Shown piece after piece: positions 1 through 5,230 of a stretch of 6,806 nt of DNA; position 1 is the stretch's first letter; every line of letters starts with the position of its first letter. The DNA is from Candidatus Methanophagales archaeon (GTDB taxonomy: Archaea; Halobacteriota; Syntropharchaeia; Alkanophagales; Methanospirareceae). The stretch lies in contig JACGMN010000069.1 of the NCBI GenBank assembly GCA_014061035.1, positions 1 through 6,806 of the forward strand. The letters are read 5' to 3'. A model generated the notes under the pieces. That model did no database searches. It had not been told where the DNA came from and saw nothing but the letters and a program-made list of their open reading frames with translations. The position numbers and the translations under genes are program-made.

Positions 1-9
1 GATTGAAAC
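1..9 (+). CRISPR. Possible 3' end of a last CRISPR repeat, cut by the window edge
   Basis: The window opens with GATTGAAAC. Many archaeal type I and III CRISPR repeats end in ATTGAAAC, the part kept as the 5' tag of the crRNA. If this is the end of the last repeat, the array lies to the left and the next hundred bases are its trailer. Only nine bases are visible and no second copy or spacer occurs in the window, so chance cannot be excluded. Confidence 0.28.
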
Positions 10-13
10 ATCA

Positions 14-33
14 GAAACCCCCTTCGGGGTTTC
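14..33 (+). terminator. Perfect 8-bp GC-rich hairpin, possible terminator
   Basis: GAAACCCC (14-21) pairs perfectly with GGGGTTTC (26-33) around a four-base CTTC loop. No clean T run follows at once, so it is not a textbook bacterial-type terminator. Its place after a possible CRISPR repeat and before the gene at 111 suggests transcript termination or RNA 3'-end stabilisation, which is an inference. Confidence 0.35.
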
Positions 34-48
34 CGATACCTTCCCCGC

Positions 49-65
49 TTTTTGCGAAGCAAAAA
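49..65 (+). other. Perfect 7-bp hairpin with a GAA loop
   Basis: TTTTTGC (49-55) pairs with GCAAAAA (59-65) across a GAA loop. The core GCGAAGC is known as an unusually stable DNA mini-hairpin. It lies 15 bases after the hairpin at 14-33, and the two could act together as a boundary or terminator upstream of the toxin-like gene. I see no convincing TATA box between it and position 111. Confidence 0.3.
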
Positions 66-110
66 CAAAGTTCTTTTGCTAAAGCTTTTCTTCTGTAAAG
101 AAAGGGTCTA

Positions 111-377
111 ATGAAAAGGCGGATAAGAATAGAGATAACAGAAGGAGCTAAGAAGCACATAGCAAGCCATAATGTCCGAGCCGAAGAGGTTATAACAATC
201 TTTGAGCGTAATTATTTCGTGAAAAGAGAAGGCAAGAGGTATGAACTGATAGGTAGAACAAGGGATGGGCGATTTTTAGCATTATTCATGGAAAAGGGAA
301 AAGATAAGTTCAAATTGGTAACTGCGAGGGATGCGACAAAAACCGAAAAAGAGTTATATAAAAAGAAAGTTAAATAG
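111..377 (+). CDS. BrnT/RelE-like toxin, probable
   Basis: This small basic protein of 88 residues (26 Lys/Arg against 13 Asp/Glu) resembles BrnT-family ribonuclease toxins of the RelE fold. The features supporting this are, in order: an N-terminal segment with AKKHIASHNV (residues 14-23), like the BrnT pattern of Ala-Lys, then a helix and His-Gly-Val; a run of strands with YELIGRTRDGRFLALF (residues 44-59), matching the 'IG.t..GR.l.v' core; and VTARDATKTEKELYKK near the C terminus, matching the 'isAR.at..Er..Y' end. BrnT toxins inhibit translation by cleaving RNA; that activity is inferred here from family resemblance alone. The ATG at 111 follows AAAGG, a weak ribosome binding site. The next gene starts three bases after the stop, as expected of a toxin-antitoxin pair. 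A degenerate BrnT relative without toxicity is also possible. Confidence 0.65.
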   Translation: MKRRIRIEITEGAKKHIASHNVRAEEVITIFERNYFVKREGKRYELIGRTRDGRFLALFMEKGKDKFKLVTARDATKTEKELYKKKVK

Positions 378-380
378 TAT

Positions 381-605
381 ATGATTATGATGAGAAAAGT
401 GAAAATAAAAGCAATGGATGATTTTGAGAAGTTACTTGAAGGCGAATGGGTAGAAGTTGAGGGCGGTGATTTAGAAGTTGAGTTGGTGGAAGAGGTGGAT
501 GCGAAATTGCTGATATCAGAAACGGAAGTGGCAATACCAGTTAATAACGCTGTTTTTGGAAAAATAAAAGGTAAAAAGATTTTAATTGTGCCTGAAACGA
601 ACTAA
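381..605 (+). CDS. Small acidic protein, candidate antitoxin
   Basis: I do not recognise the family of this 74-residue protein. It is acidic (16 Asp/Glu against 10 Lys/Arg), with a Glu/Asp-rich stretch over residues 13-48 and a more basic, hydrophobic end containing GKIKGKKILIVP. The predicted make-up is mostly strand, with no signal peptide or membrane segment. It lies three bases downstream of the basic BrnT-like gene, so the opposite charge and operon position suggest its antitoxin. It does not look like BrnA, the usual partner, which carries a ribbon-helix-helix DNA-binding domain. ATG codons at 381, 387 and 390 are all in frame, so the start is uncertain by three codons. Calling it an antitoxin is inference from context. 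Confidence 0.6.
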   Translation: MIMMRKVKIKAMDDFEKLLEGEWVEVEGGDLEVELVEEVDAKLLISETEVAIPVNNAVFGKIKGKKILIVPETN

Positions 606-689
606 TGATATTTCGGCTGTTTTTGAGGCTGTCCAACAATTCAGACAGATATTTTAAGCTGATAGACAGTTCTCACACGGAAAAGGAAG

Positions 690-724
690 TCAAAACAAGC
701 TTTTTAAAAACAGGTTTGTTTTGA
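690..724. terminator. Stem-loop between convergent genes, possible bidirectional terminator
   Basis: TCAAAACAA (690-698) is an exact inverted repeat of TTGTTTTGA (716-724). Read as plus-strand RNA, the stem extends inward to about 13 pairs (690-702 with 712-724), counting two G-U pairs, with a nine-base loop. The structure sits between the plus-strand small-gene pair and the end of the minus-strand operon, where both transcripts must stop. The T-rich DNA after it on the plus strand would suit archaeal termination in that direction. The gap 606-849 otherwise holds a CTGTC/GACAG repeat (629-633, 644-648) and the heptamer tract. Confidence 0.35.
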
Positions 725-781
725 ATTTTGAAATTAGGATTTGGGATTTGTTTGTGATTTGGTGCTTGGGTTTTGGGATTT
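722..781 (+). repeat. Degenerate 7-bp tandem repeat, consensus GGGATTT
   Basis: Eight seven-base units fit the consensus GGGATTT. They start at 722, 729, 736, 743, 754, 761, 768 and 775, with one four-base interruption at 750-753. The units at 743 and 775 match exactly; the others differ by one or more bases. The strand is strongly skewed: only one C (765) occurs from 712 to 789. No reading frame of note crosses it. It lies between the convergent gene ends. Confidence 0.6.
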
Positions 782-849
782 TTTGGTGTCAAGACTGGAA
801 ATGAATTTTGTCTCGGTTTTTTCGACTGCAACAATTGATGATATTATAT

Positions 850-1737
850 CTAAAATCGCAATCCACCGAGAATCCCAATGAATAATGCTGCTGCTATTAT
901 ATCTGCGGTAGAGCCAGGATTTAAACGTTCCATTATGAGTTCCGCATCGAGTTCCTCTATCTCTTTACGCTCGTAGCCATTCTCGACGATCTGTTTTGCG
1001 CGTTTACTCACGTATCTGCTCTTTTCCGTTCCGAACTTCATCGCGATAAATGTATCCTCTTCTTCTGAGAGCAGATGGAGATATGCACGCGTTATCGCGT
1101 CATTGATGCGAATATGATTCTCTATCGCAAGATCATTTATCAGTCTTGCGTACCTGAAAGTCAGCTCAAAACCGCTTACCAGTTCACGTGAAATCAGATC
1201 ATACGGTGCAGAAATGGTCAGTATCTCGTAAAAACTGAGTTGTTTTTCCATTATCTCTTTTACCGATGCTTCATCTGTCAGATCGAATTCTTGCACATCC
1301 TTTCTAACTTTTACTTTTGTCTTCTGAAACGCCCTATAAACCTCTATTGCATCGTCCATGCTGGTCTTCAACATGATTTCCATTGCTTTACGCTTTACCC
1401 GCGCAATCTCATAGCTCTTACAAGCACCTGCAGCCACTGCTAATGGAAGCAGCAAGAGTAGTGCGCCGAAATGTGTATTTCCACCGTCTTGCCACGCAGC
1501 GCTTTCTTCTACTCCTCTTCTTACCAGCTCGCCTATACCTATATCTACCTCTATTTCGCGTCCACGCACTGCAGCTTCTCTCAAAACCGGGTATAAAGCA
1601 ACTGAAGAAGCAAGAAAATGTTCGTAGCTCGTATTTATAAAGTCGTGTGTACGGTCAACATTACCTGGCTTAGGATATGCTGATACTTCCAGAAGCAAAG
1701 CCAATTGCGCACTCCTCGCAACCTCATCCTCATTCAT
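850..1737 (-). CDS. CitG/MdcB-like triphosphoribosyl-dephospho-CoA synthase family protein
   Basis: The protein belongs to the CitG/MdcB family (COG1767), whose bacterial members make 2'-(5''-triphosphoribosyl)-3'-dephospho-CoA, the precursor of the citrate and malonate lyase prosthetic group. Family signatures are visible: EVSAYPKPGNVDRTHDF at residues 17-33 (family pattern E-V-x-x-x-P-K-P-G-x-V-D), GGNTHFG at 85-91 and NPGSTADIIAAALF at 273-286. Its 295 residues are a usual full length, and it is probably cytosolic. It is the last gene of the operon, and its ATG shares one base with the comDE stop (TAATG), implying coupled translation. No citrate or malonate lyase gene is present, so the substrate is probably not lyase-related. 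Archaeal members are widespread among methanogens and have been linked by gene neighbourhood to C1-cofactor metabolism; a role near CoM or methanopterin synthesis is inference. The family call is firm, the reaction is not. Confidence 0.85.
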   Translation of the reverse strand: MNEDEVARSAQLALLLEVSAYPKPGNVDRTHDFINTSYEHFLASSVALYPVLREAAVRGREIEVDIGIGELVRRGVEESAAWQDGGNTHFGALLLLLPLAVAAGACKSYEIARVKRKAMEIMLKTSMDDAIEVYRAFQKTKVKVRKDVQEFDLTDEASVKEIMEKQLSFYEILTISAPYDLISRELVSGFELTFRYARLINDLAIENHIRINDAITRAYLHLLSEEEDTFIAMKFGTEKSRYVSKRAKQIVENGYERKEIEELDAELIMERLNPGSTADIIAAALFIGILGGLRF

Positions 1738-2897
1738 TATATCATAGCCCTCATAAATCTTTTCTTTATTTGCTCTGGTCTTAATTTTATGTTCGCCACT
1801 GCACCCGCACGGTTCTCTCCAGCGATACCGGGCTTAACTATTACGTGAATGAATCTCGGTCCTTTATTGTCATACAAACCCTCGATAGTTGAGCGCAACT
1901 CCTTCCCGGTCTGCGCTTTTTTTGTTATAGTCTTTATTCCTGAAGCTATCGCAATCAACTCCATATCTACGCCAGAATAAGCATTTGTCAACTGGTCCCC
2001 CGTGCTTCCTAAAGTGCCATTATCCAGACAAAAAATGGTTAAATTTTGGGGATTTTCCGCTGCTATGGTGGGCAATACACTAGTTGCTAACAGACTTCCA
2101 TCACCGTCAAGAACAACTGTTTCTCTTTTCGTTTTTAATGCCAATGCCATTCCCAGGCCTATTGAAGATGCCTGACTATAACTGCCCAACATGTAGAAGT
2201 TTAAATCTCTATCGTTGATCCCATACAATTCCTTGCCTGGTATGCCTATATTGGAGACAACCGCTTCTTCATCTAAATATTCTGCTATTGTTTTTATTGC
2301 ATCGTATCTCGTCATCTCTGGTTCGTGAATCGTTTTTTTATATTCCGCGATAGTTTCCCTCTCTCTTTTTGGAAACCGCCCGGTTAGTTCAGCTTCTTCT
2401 CCACCCTCGTTCTCCCATGTTTTTGGAGAGATCAATGTGACGTGGATTCTGTTATTTTCATACGCATCACAAATAGCGTTGTCTATCAACTTTATTTTGG
2501 AATTGTTATCTATTATCGTGTAAGGAATATCAAACGCTTTTAGCATTCTTGGCAAATTTTTATTGAACGGTATTTGGGCAGGTATCTTTTCCTTATAAAC
2601 ACCTCTCCAACTCGTTATTACCGGCAAAGGCAGCTCGTAAGTTCTGGTAAGGGACATTAACGCATTCATAGAATTGCCCAATCCCGAACTTTGCATAACT
2701 ATTGCTGGTTTTCCACCTGCGAGATATGCACCCGCGCATATTCCGATCCCATCTTCTTCCTTGTTTAGAGCGACCTCGTGAAAGTGTTGAGGAATAAGAT
2801 AAAAAAGATTTTTGGCTTTATCGCATGGTAATGTCGCTATGATATCTATTCCATTATCTTTCATTATTTCTATTATCTTCTCTTCTATTTCGTACAT
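1737..2897 (-). CDS. comDE: Sulfopyruvate decarboxylase, fused ComD-ComE
   Basis: This thiamine-diphosphate enzyme decarboxylates 3-sulfopyruvate to sulfoacetaldehyde in coenzyme M synthesis. Residues 1 to about 165 form the ComD-like pyrimidine-binding half, with EEDGIGICAGAYLAGGKPA at 47-65, in which Glu48 is the likely ThDP-activating glutamate. Residues from about 195 to 386 form the ComE-like diphosphate-binding half, with GDGS at 265-268 and Asn293, fitting the GDG-x(24-28)-N ThDP/Mg motif. Some methanogens encode ComD and ComE as separate subunits; here they are one chain of 386 residues, as in Methanosarcina-type genomes. Phosphonopyruvate decarboxylase has the same layout, but the adjacent comA and comB argue for sulfopyruvate. 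The ATG at 2897 overlaps the comB end by 13 bases and is preceded by GGTGTGAT three bases upstream. Confidence 0.9.
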   Translation of the reverse strand: MYEIEEKIIEIMKDNGIDIIATLPCDKAKNLFYLIPQHFHEVALNKEEDGIGICAGAYLAGGKPAIVMQSSGLGNSMNALMSLTRTYELPLPVITSWRGVYKEKIPAQIPFNKNLPRMLKAFDIPYTIIDNNSKIKLIDNAICDAYENNRIHVTLISPKTWENEGGEEAELTGRFPKRERETIAEYKKTIHEPEMTRYDAIKTIAEYLDEEAVVSNIGIPGKELYGINDRDLNFYMLGSYSQASSIGLGMALALKTKRETVVLDGDGSLLATSVLPTIAAENPQNLTIFCLDNGTLGSTGDQLTNAYSGVDMELIAIASGIKTITKKAQTGKELRSTIEGLYDNKGPRFIHVIVKPGIAGENRAGAVANIKLRPEQIKKRFMRAMI

Positions 2898-3565
2898 TTT
2901 ATCACACCTTCCCTTAGTACCGGGATGGCATCATATTTGTCTATCTGGGAGAGAAATTCAACATCCTTCTTATAGCCGATTTCAATAAGATATTTTGCGG
3001 TGTTACTGTTGCTAATGCACTCCTTCAAATACGCCTTGTTTATCTTCAATCCATCATTTAAACTACTGTAAAGTGCCATTGCAACTGCAAGGTCTTCTGT
3101 TATCCCATGCTTGCTACCCACAGCTAATAAATTCGCACTCGTACCCTTATCTTCTAATCTGTGCTTAATGGTAGTTAAATTCAAGCTTGAACAGATGAGT
3201 GCGTTTTCTACTTCAGCCAGTATTTCTGTGCTATTAGTTGTTTTTAATGCAATTTTCTCGATACTCGATTCTTCAATATACCTGAGTAGCTCAACTGGAG
3301 AATTACCAAGGTCAAAATCGGGCAGCTTTATTCCGTTCTGTTCCCCTGCCAGAATATAACCTTCATTCCTTAATTCGAATGCCGTTTCTTCGCTATTTAC
3401 AGGTATTACCTCTTTGACGCCGTTTACCAGAGCTGTAACGATCGTGCCAGATGCCCTTAACACATCAATGACGACAAGGATTTCCTCTATCTCTGTAACC
3501 ATTCTGCGCCGGATATTATCGATATTGCCGCAGATAGTAATTTTAAAGTCTGCCAAGCGTATCAC
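2885..3565 (-). CDS. comB: 2-phosphosulfolactate phosphatase ComB
   Basis: ComB is a Mg-dependent phosphatase that hydrolyses (R)-2-phospho-3-sulfolactate to 3-sulfolactate, the second step of coenzyme M synthesis from phosphoenolpyruvate and sulfite. The family core is clear: VVIDVLRASGTIVTALVNG at residues 31-49, AGE at 73-75, FDLGNSPVE at 84-92, KTTNST at 108-113 (usually TTNGT, so one Gly is Ser here), AVGSKHGITEDLAVA at 148-162 and a C-terminal ending with IPVLREG. The length of 226 residues fits the family. The given start is a GTG at 3565, but that codon lies inside a strong ribosome binding site (GAGGTGAT, 3568-3561). A TTG at 3556, four bases beyond it, is the likelier start and would give 223 residues. 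The gene overlaps the comA end by 23 or 14 bases accordingly. Confidence 0.9.
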   Translation of the reverse strand: MIRLADFKITICGNIDNIRRRMVTEIEEILVVIDVLRASGTIVTALVNGVKEVIPVNSEETAFELRNEGYILAGEQNGIKLPDFDLGNSPVELLRYIEESSIEKIALKTTNSTEILAEVENALICSSLNLTTIKHRLEDKGTSANLLAVGSKHGITEDLAVAMALYSSLNDGLKINKAYLKECISNSNTAKYLIEIGYKKDVEFLSQIDKYDAIPVLREGVIKCTK

Positions 3566-4322
3566 CTCTCAGTCCTCTTCTCAACGTTTCCAGGGGAATC
3601 ACATCTTCTGGCTTTATATTACCCAGGTTAACTTCAGGACTCAGATTAAGTATTAAATAAACCTGCTGGCTCTTTTCCTGTGCTTCAAACATGAGGTTTC
3701 CCAATCCTATCCCTTCCGCAAGCTTCTTTACCATCTCCTCCTTTATCTGACCATCCTTATCATACACCCCTATACCTTTTCCCGATTCCCTTGCCTCCAT
3801 TATCACTTTTGTTGCTCCTGCATCGAGATCAGTTTTTGCTTCCTTTACCCGGTAATCTATCGTAAGCCGTGCATCTTCAAGTGGATTCTTCTTCCCTACC
3901 TCTGTAAATACCTCAAATCCCATAGTGTTACATTTTCTTATTATTTCGCTTCTCTCTTCTCTGTCGATCTGTATAGAACCATCTGATATTTCAACAAAGC
4001 TGAGGCCTATCTGATGGGCATACTCAAGAAATTCATCTGTTTTCCTCTGCAGGTAGGCAATCTCAAACAGTGTCCCTCCATTGCCTACCAGGATGCTGTT
4101 GCTTGTATAGAGTTGTATCTTTCTTCTGACTACCGCTTCCGACAAGAGTCTATGCGTGCCCCATCCTAGTTTAATTATATCTATATATTCGGATCCGTAT
4201 TCCATCAAATCTTGTGCGGCACGATAACCCAAACCCTTGTCCAGCACCATCGTAAGCCCTATATCTCTCGGCTTTTCCGTTCTATTTGGAATCTCTATTA
4301 TCTCAAATGCTTTTGCTTTCAC
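3543..4322 (-). CDS. comA: Phosphosulfolactate synthase ComA
   Basis: ComA catalyses Mg-dependent Michael addition of sulfite to phosphoenolpyruvate, giving (R)-2-phospho-3-sulfolactate, the first committed step of this coenzyme M route. Conserved stretches of this TIM-barrel family are seen in order: KPRDIGLTMVLDKG (residues 17-30), YIDIIKLGWGTHRLL (46-60), VGNGGTLFEIAY (79-90), VEISDGSI (110-117), EVGKK (141-145), KVIMEARESGKGIG (172-185) and NLGN (232-235). The length of 259 residues is usual. The start is a GTG at 4322; a good GGAGGT at 4342-4337 lies 14 bases upstream, a longer gap than normal, but no closer start codon is in frame. The first codons overlap the trm56 end by 20 bases. ComA is absent from Methanosarcina, which makes sulfopyruvate from cysteate instead, so its presence shows the PEP/sulfite route. 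Confidence 0.93.
   Translation of the reverse strand: MKAKAFEIIEIPNRTEKPRDIGLTMVLDKGLGYRAAQDLMEYGSEYIDIIKLGWGTHRLLSEAVVRRKIQLYTSNSILVGNGGTLFEIAYLQRKTDEFLEYAHQIGLSFVEISDGSIQIDREERSEIIRKCNTMGFEVFTEVGKKNPLEDARLTIDYRVKEAKTDLDAGATKVIMEARESGKGIGVYDKDGQIKEEMVKKLAEGIGLGNLMFEAQEKSQQVYLILNLSPEVNLGNIKPEDVIPLETLRRGLRGDTLGRL
3561..3568 (-). promoter_or_regulatory. Ribosome binding site that decides the comB start
   Basis: GAGGTGAT is complementary to the AUCACCUC end of archaeal 16S rRNA. It contains the GTG at 3565-3563 that an ORF finder would take as the comB start. Four bases after it is an in-frame TTG (3556-3554) at normal spacing. The site lies within the last codons of comA, so ribosomes finishing comA would be placed to restart on comB. 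Confidence 0.6.
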
Positions 4323-4866
4323 TCTTACTCTTCCTAACCTCCTTACCTCTCCTCTTCGGCACTATCTCTATCTCAGCATGCTCAAATTGAGCTTTTAGTT
4401 CTCTACCATCTTGCAAATAGTCAAGAAATAAAGCTAATGCTGCGATCTCCGAATGCGGCTGATTGCTTACTGCAATATTCCAGTCCGCGGTTTCGAAGAG
4501 CTCATAAGGTACTTTTTCAGCGCCTACTACTACCATTATACGTGCTTTTTCCTCTTTCGCTCCTGCTCTTTCGCGTATCTCAGCGATTACATCGAGGATG
4601 TTCTCGCCGTACATTGTTAGATGGCAGACTCTCCCACCTTCTTCTTTCCATCTCTCTATCTCTTCTCTCCATCTCACACCGGTTTTGACAAAGAAATTAC
4701 CACCCCACCGCTTCGTAACTTCGCGTATACTCCTCTCCACGCTCTTATTCTCTGAAGTGAGTAGCATACCTATAGCTCCTAACGCACGTCCAACCAACCC
4801 AAGATGCGTTGTCACACGTTTATCACGCTCTATTCGATCTCCTACTATCAGTACTACAATTTCCAT
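4303..4866 (-). CDS. tRNA (cytidine(56)-2'-O)-methyltransferase, Trm56 family
   Basis: Archaeal Trm56 is a SPOUT-class enzyme that uses S-adenosylmethionine to 2'-O-methylate C56 in the T-loop of tRNAs. The family hallmarks are present: GDRIERDKRVTTHLGLVGRA (residues 9-28), WGGNF (54-58), HLTMYGENI (82-90), VVVGAEKVP (112-120) and NQPHSEIAALALFLD (135-149). The length of 187 residues is typical. The C-terminal tail is a Lys/Ser alternation (KSKSESKSI), and its last codons overlap the comA start in another frame. The ATG at 4866 has no strong ribosome binding site; a palindrome fills the gap just upstream. The tRNA-Ser gene in this window has a cytosine at position 56 and so is a possible substrate. 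Confidence 0.93.
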   Translation of the reverse strand: MEIVVLIVGDRIERDKRVTTHLGLVGRALGAIGMLLTSENKSVERSIREVTKRWGGNFFVKTGVRWREEIERWKEEGGRVCHLTMYGENILDVIAEIRERAGAKEEKARIMVVVGAEKVPYELFETADWNIAVSNQPHSEIAALALFLDYLQDGRELKAQFEHAEIEIVPKRRGKEVRKSKSESKSI

Positions 4867-4874
4867 CGTTTCAT

Positions 4875-4895
4875 CTGTTAACGTTAACTTAACAG
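4875..4895. repeat. Nested palindromes between the Mth938-like gene and trm56
   Basis: GTTAACGTTAAC at 4877-4888 is a perfect 12-base palindrome. A second inverted repeat, CTGTTAA (4875-4881) with TTAACAG (4889-4895), overlaps it. Together they span most of the only positive gap inside the operon (4867-4888) and run into the stop codon of the upstream gene. They could be a protein-binding site, an RNA hairpin or an internal processing site; nothing here decides which. Confidence 0.45.
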
Positions 4896-5230
4896 GTCAG
4901 GTGTAGAGCAGCGACGGTTTTTTTATCATGCGATATTTTATTGTTATATTCTTTGCAAGCCTTCTCTGTCGGCTCAACGATCAATTCAATCGCTTTTGAC
5001 CTGATATACTCTCCTGTCTCTGCCGGTACTTCCATTATCCCGTATTTTCCCGTGCCTACTATAAGCACTTCAGGCTTCTCTTTAACGACCAGTTCAATAT
5101 CCTCTCTGTTGAGAACATGCCCTTCTTTTCTCCACCAATTATCTATAACTCGGTCATGGAAGATAATTACATCTCTTGTAAATGCTTTCCCGTCTATGAC
5201 TATCCTGCCGAAGTCGTATGCATCAATCAT
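4889..5230 (-). CDS. Mth938/DUF498-domain protein of unknown function
   Basis: The 113-residue protein is a single Mth938-type domain (PF04430), the fold shared with NDUFAF3, a mitochondrial complex I assembly factor. Typical features are YDFGRIVIDGKAFTRDVII near the N terminus (residues 5-23), NWWRKEGHVL (31-40), VLIVGTGKYGIMEVP (about 55-69), EPTEKACKEYN (about 86-96) and the C-terminal AALHLTC. No catalytic role is established for the family. The ATG overlaps the SepCysS stop as ATGA, so the two are probably translated together. Being embedded between cysteine and coenzyme M genes suggests a helper role in sulfur or redox metabolism, which is inference. Confidence 0.88.
   Translation of the reverse strand: MIDAYDFGRIVIDGKAFTRDVIIFHDRVIDNWWRKEGHVLNREDIELVVKEKPEVLIVGTGKYGIMEVPAETGEYIRSKAIELIVEPTEKACKEYNNKISHDKKTVAALHLTC

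Noticed and set aside
2..82. Open frame without a start at the window's left edge, ending at TAA 80-82
   Set aside because: Only 26 codons, no start in the window, and it runs through two perfect hairpins whose pairing dictates the residues; it is better explained as non-coding structure.
354..363. TATA-like TTATATAAAA before the second small gene
   Set aside because: It lies inside the Lys-rich end of the first gene, where AT-rich codons are expected, and the two genes are three bases apart, so co-transcription is simpler.
743..786. G-quadruplex as a named feature
   Set aside because: G runs are mostly two or three long with uneven spacing, enough for speculation but not for an annotated structure.
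1737..2897. Phosphonopyruvate decarboxylase or acetolactate synthase as the product
   Set aside because: The two-half architecture is shared, but the chain is shorter than acetolactate synthase and the direct linkage to comA and comB points to sulfopyruvate.
3111..3359. Plus-strand open frames antisense to the com genes and pscS, such as this one
   Set aside because: They lie opposite strongly conserved minus-strand genes and encode composition-biased peptides with no recognisable family; they are shadows.
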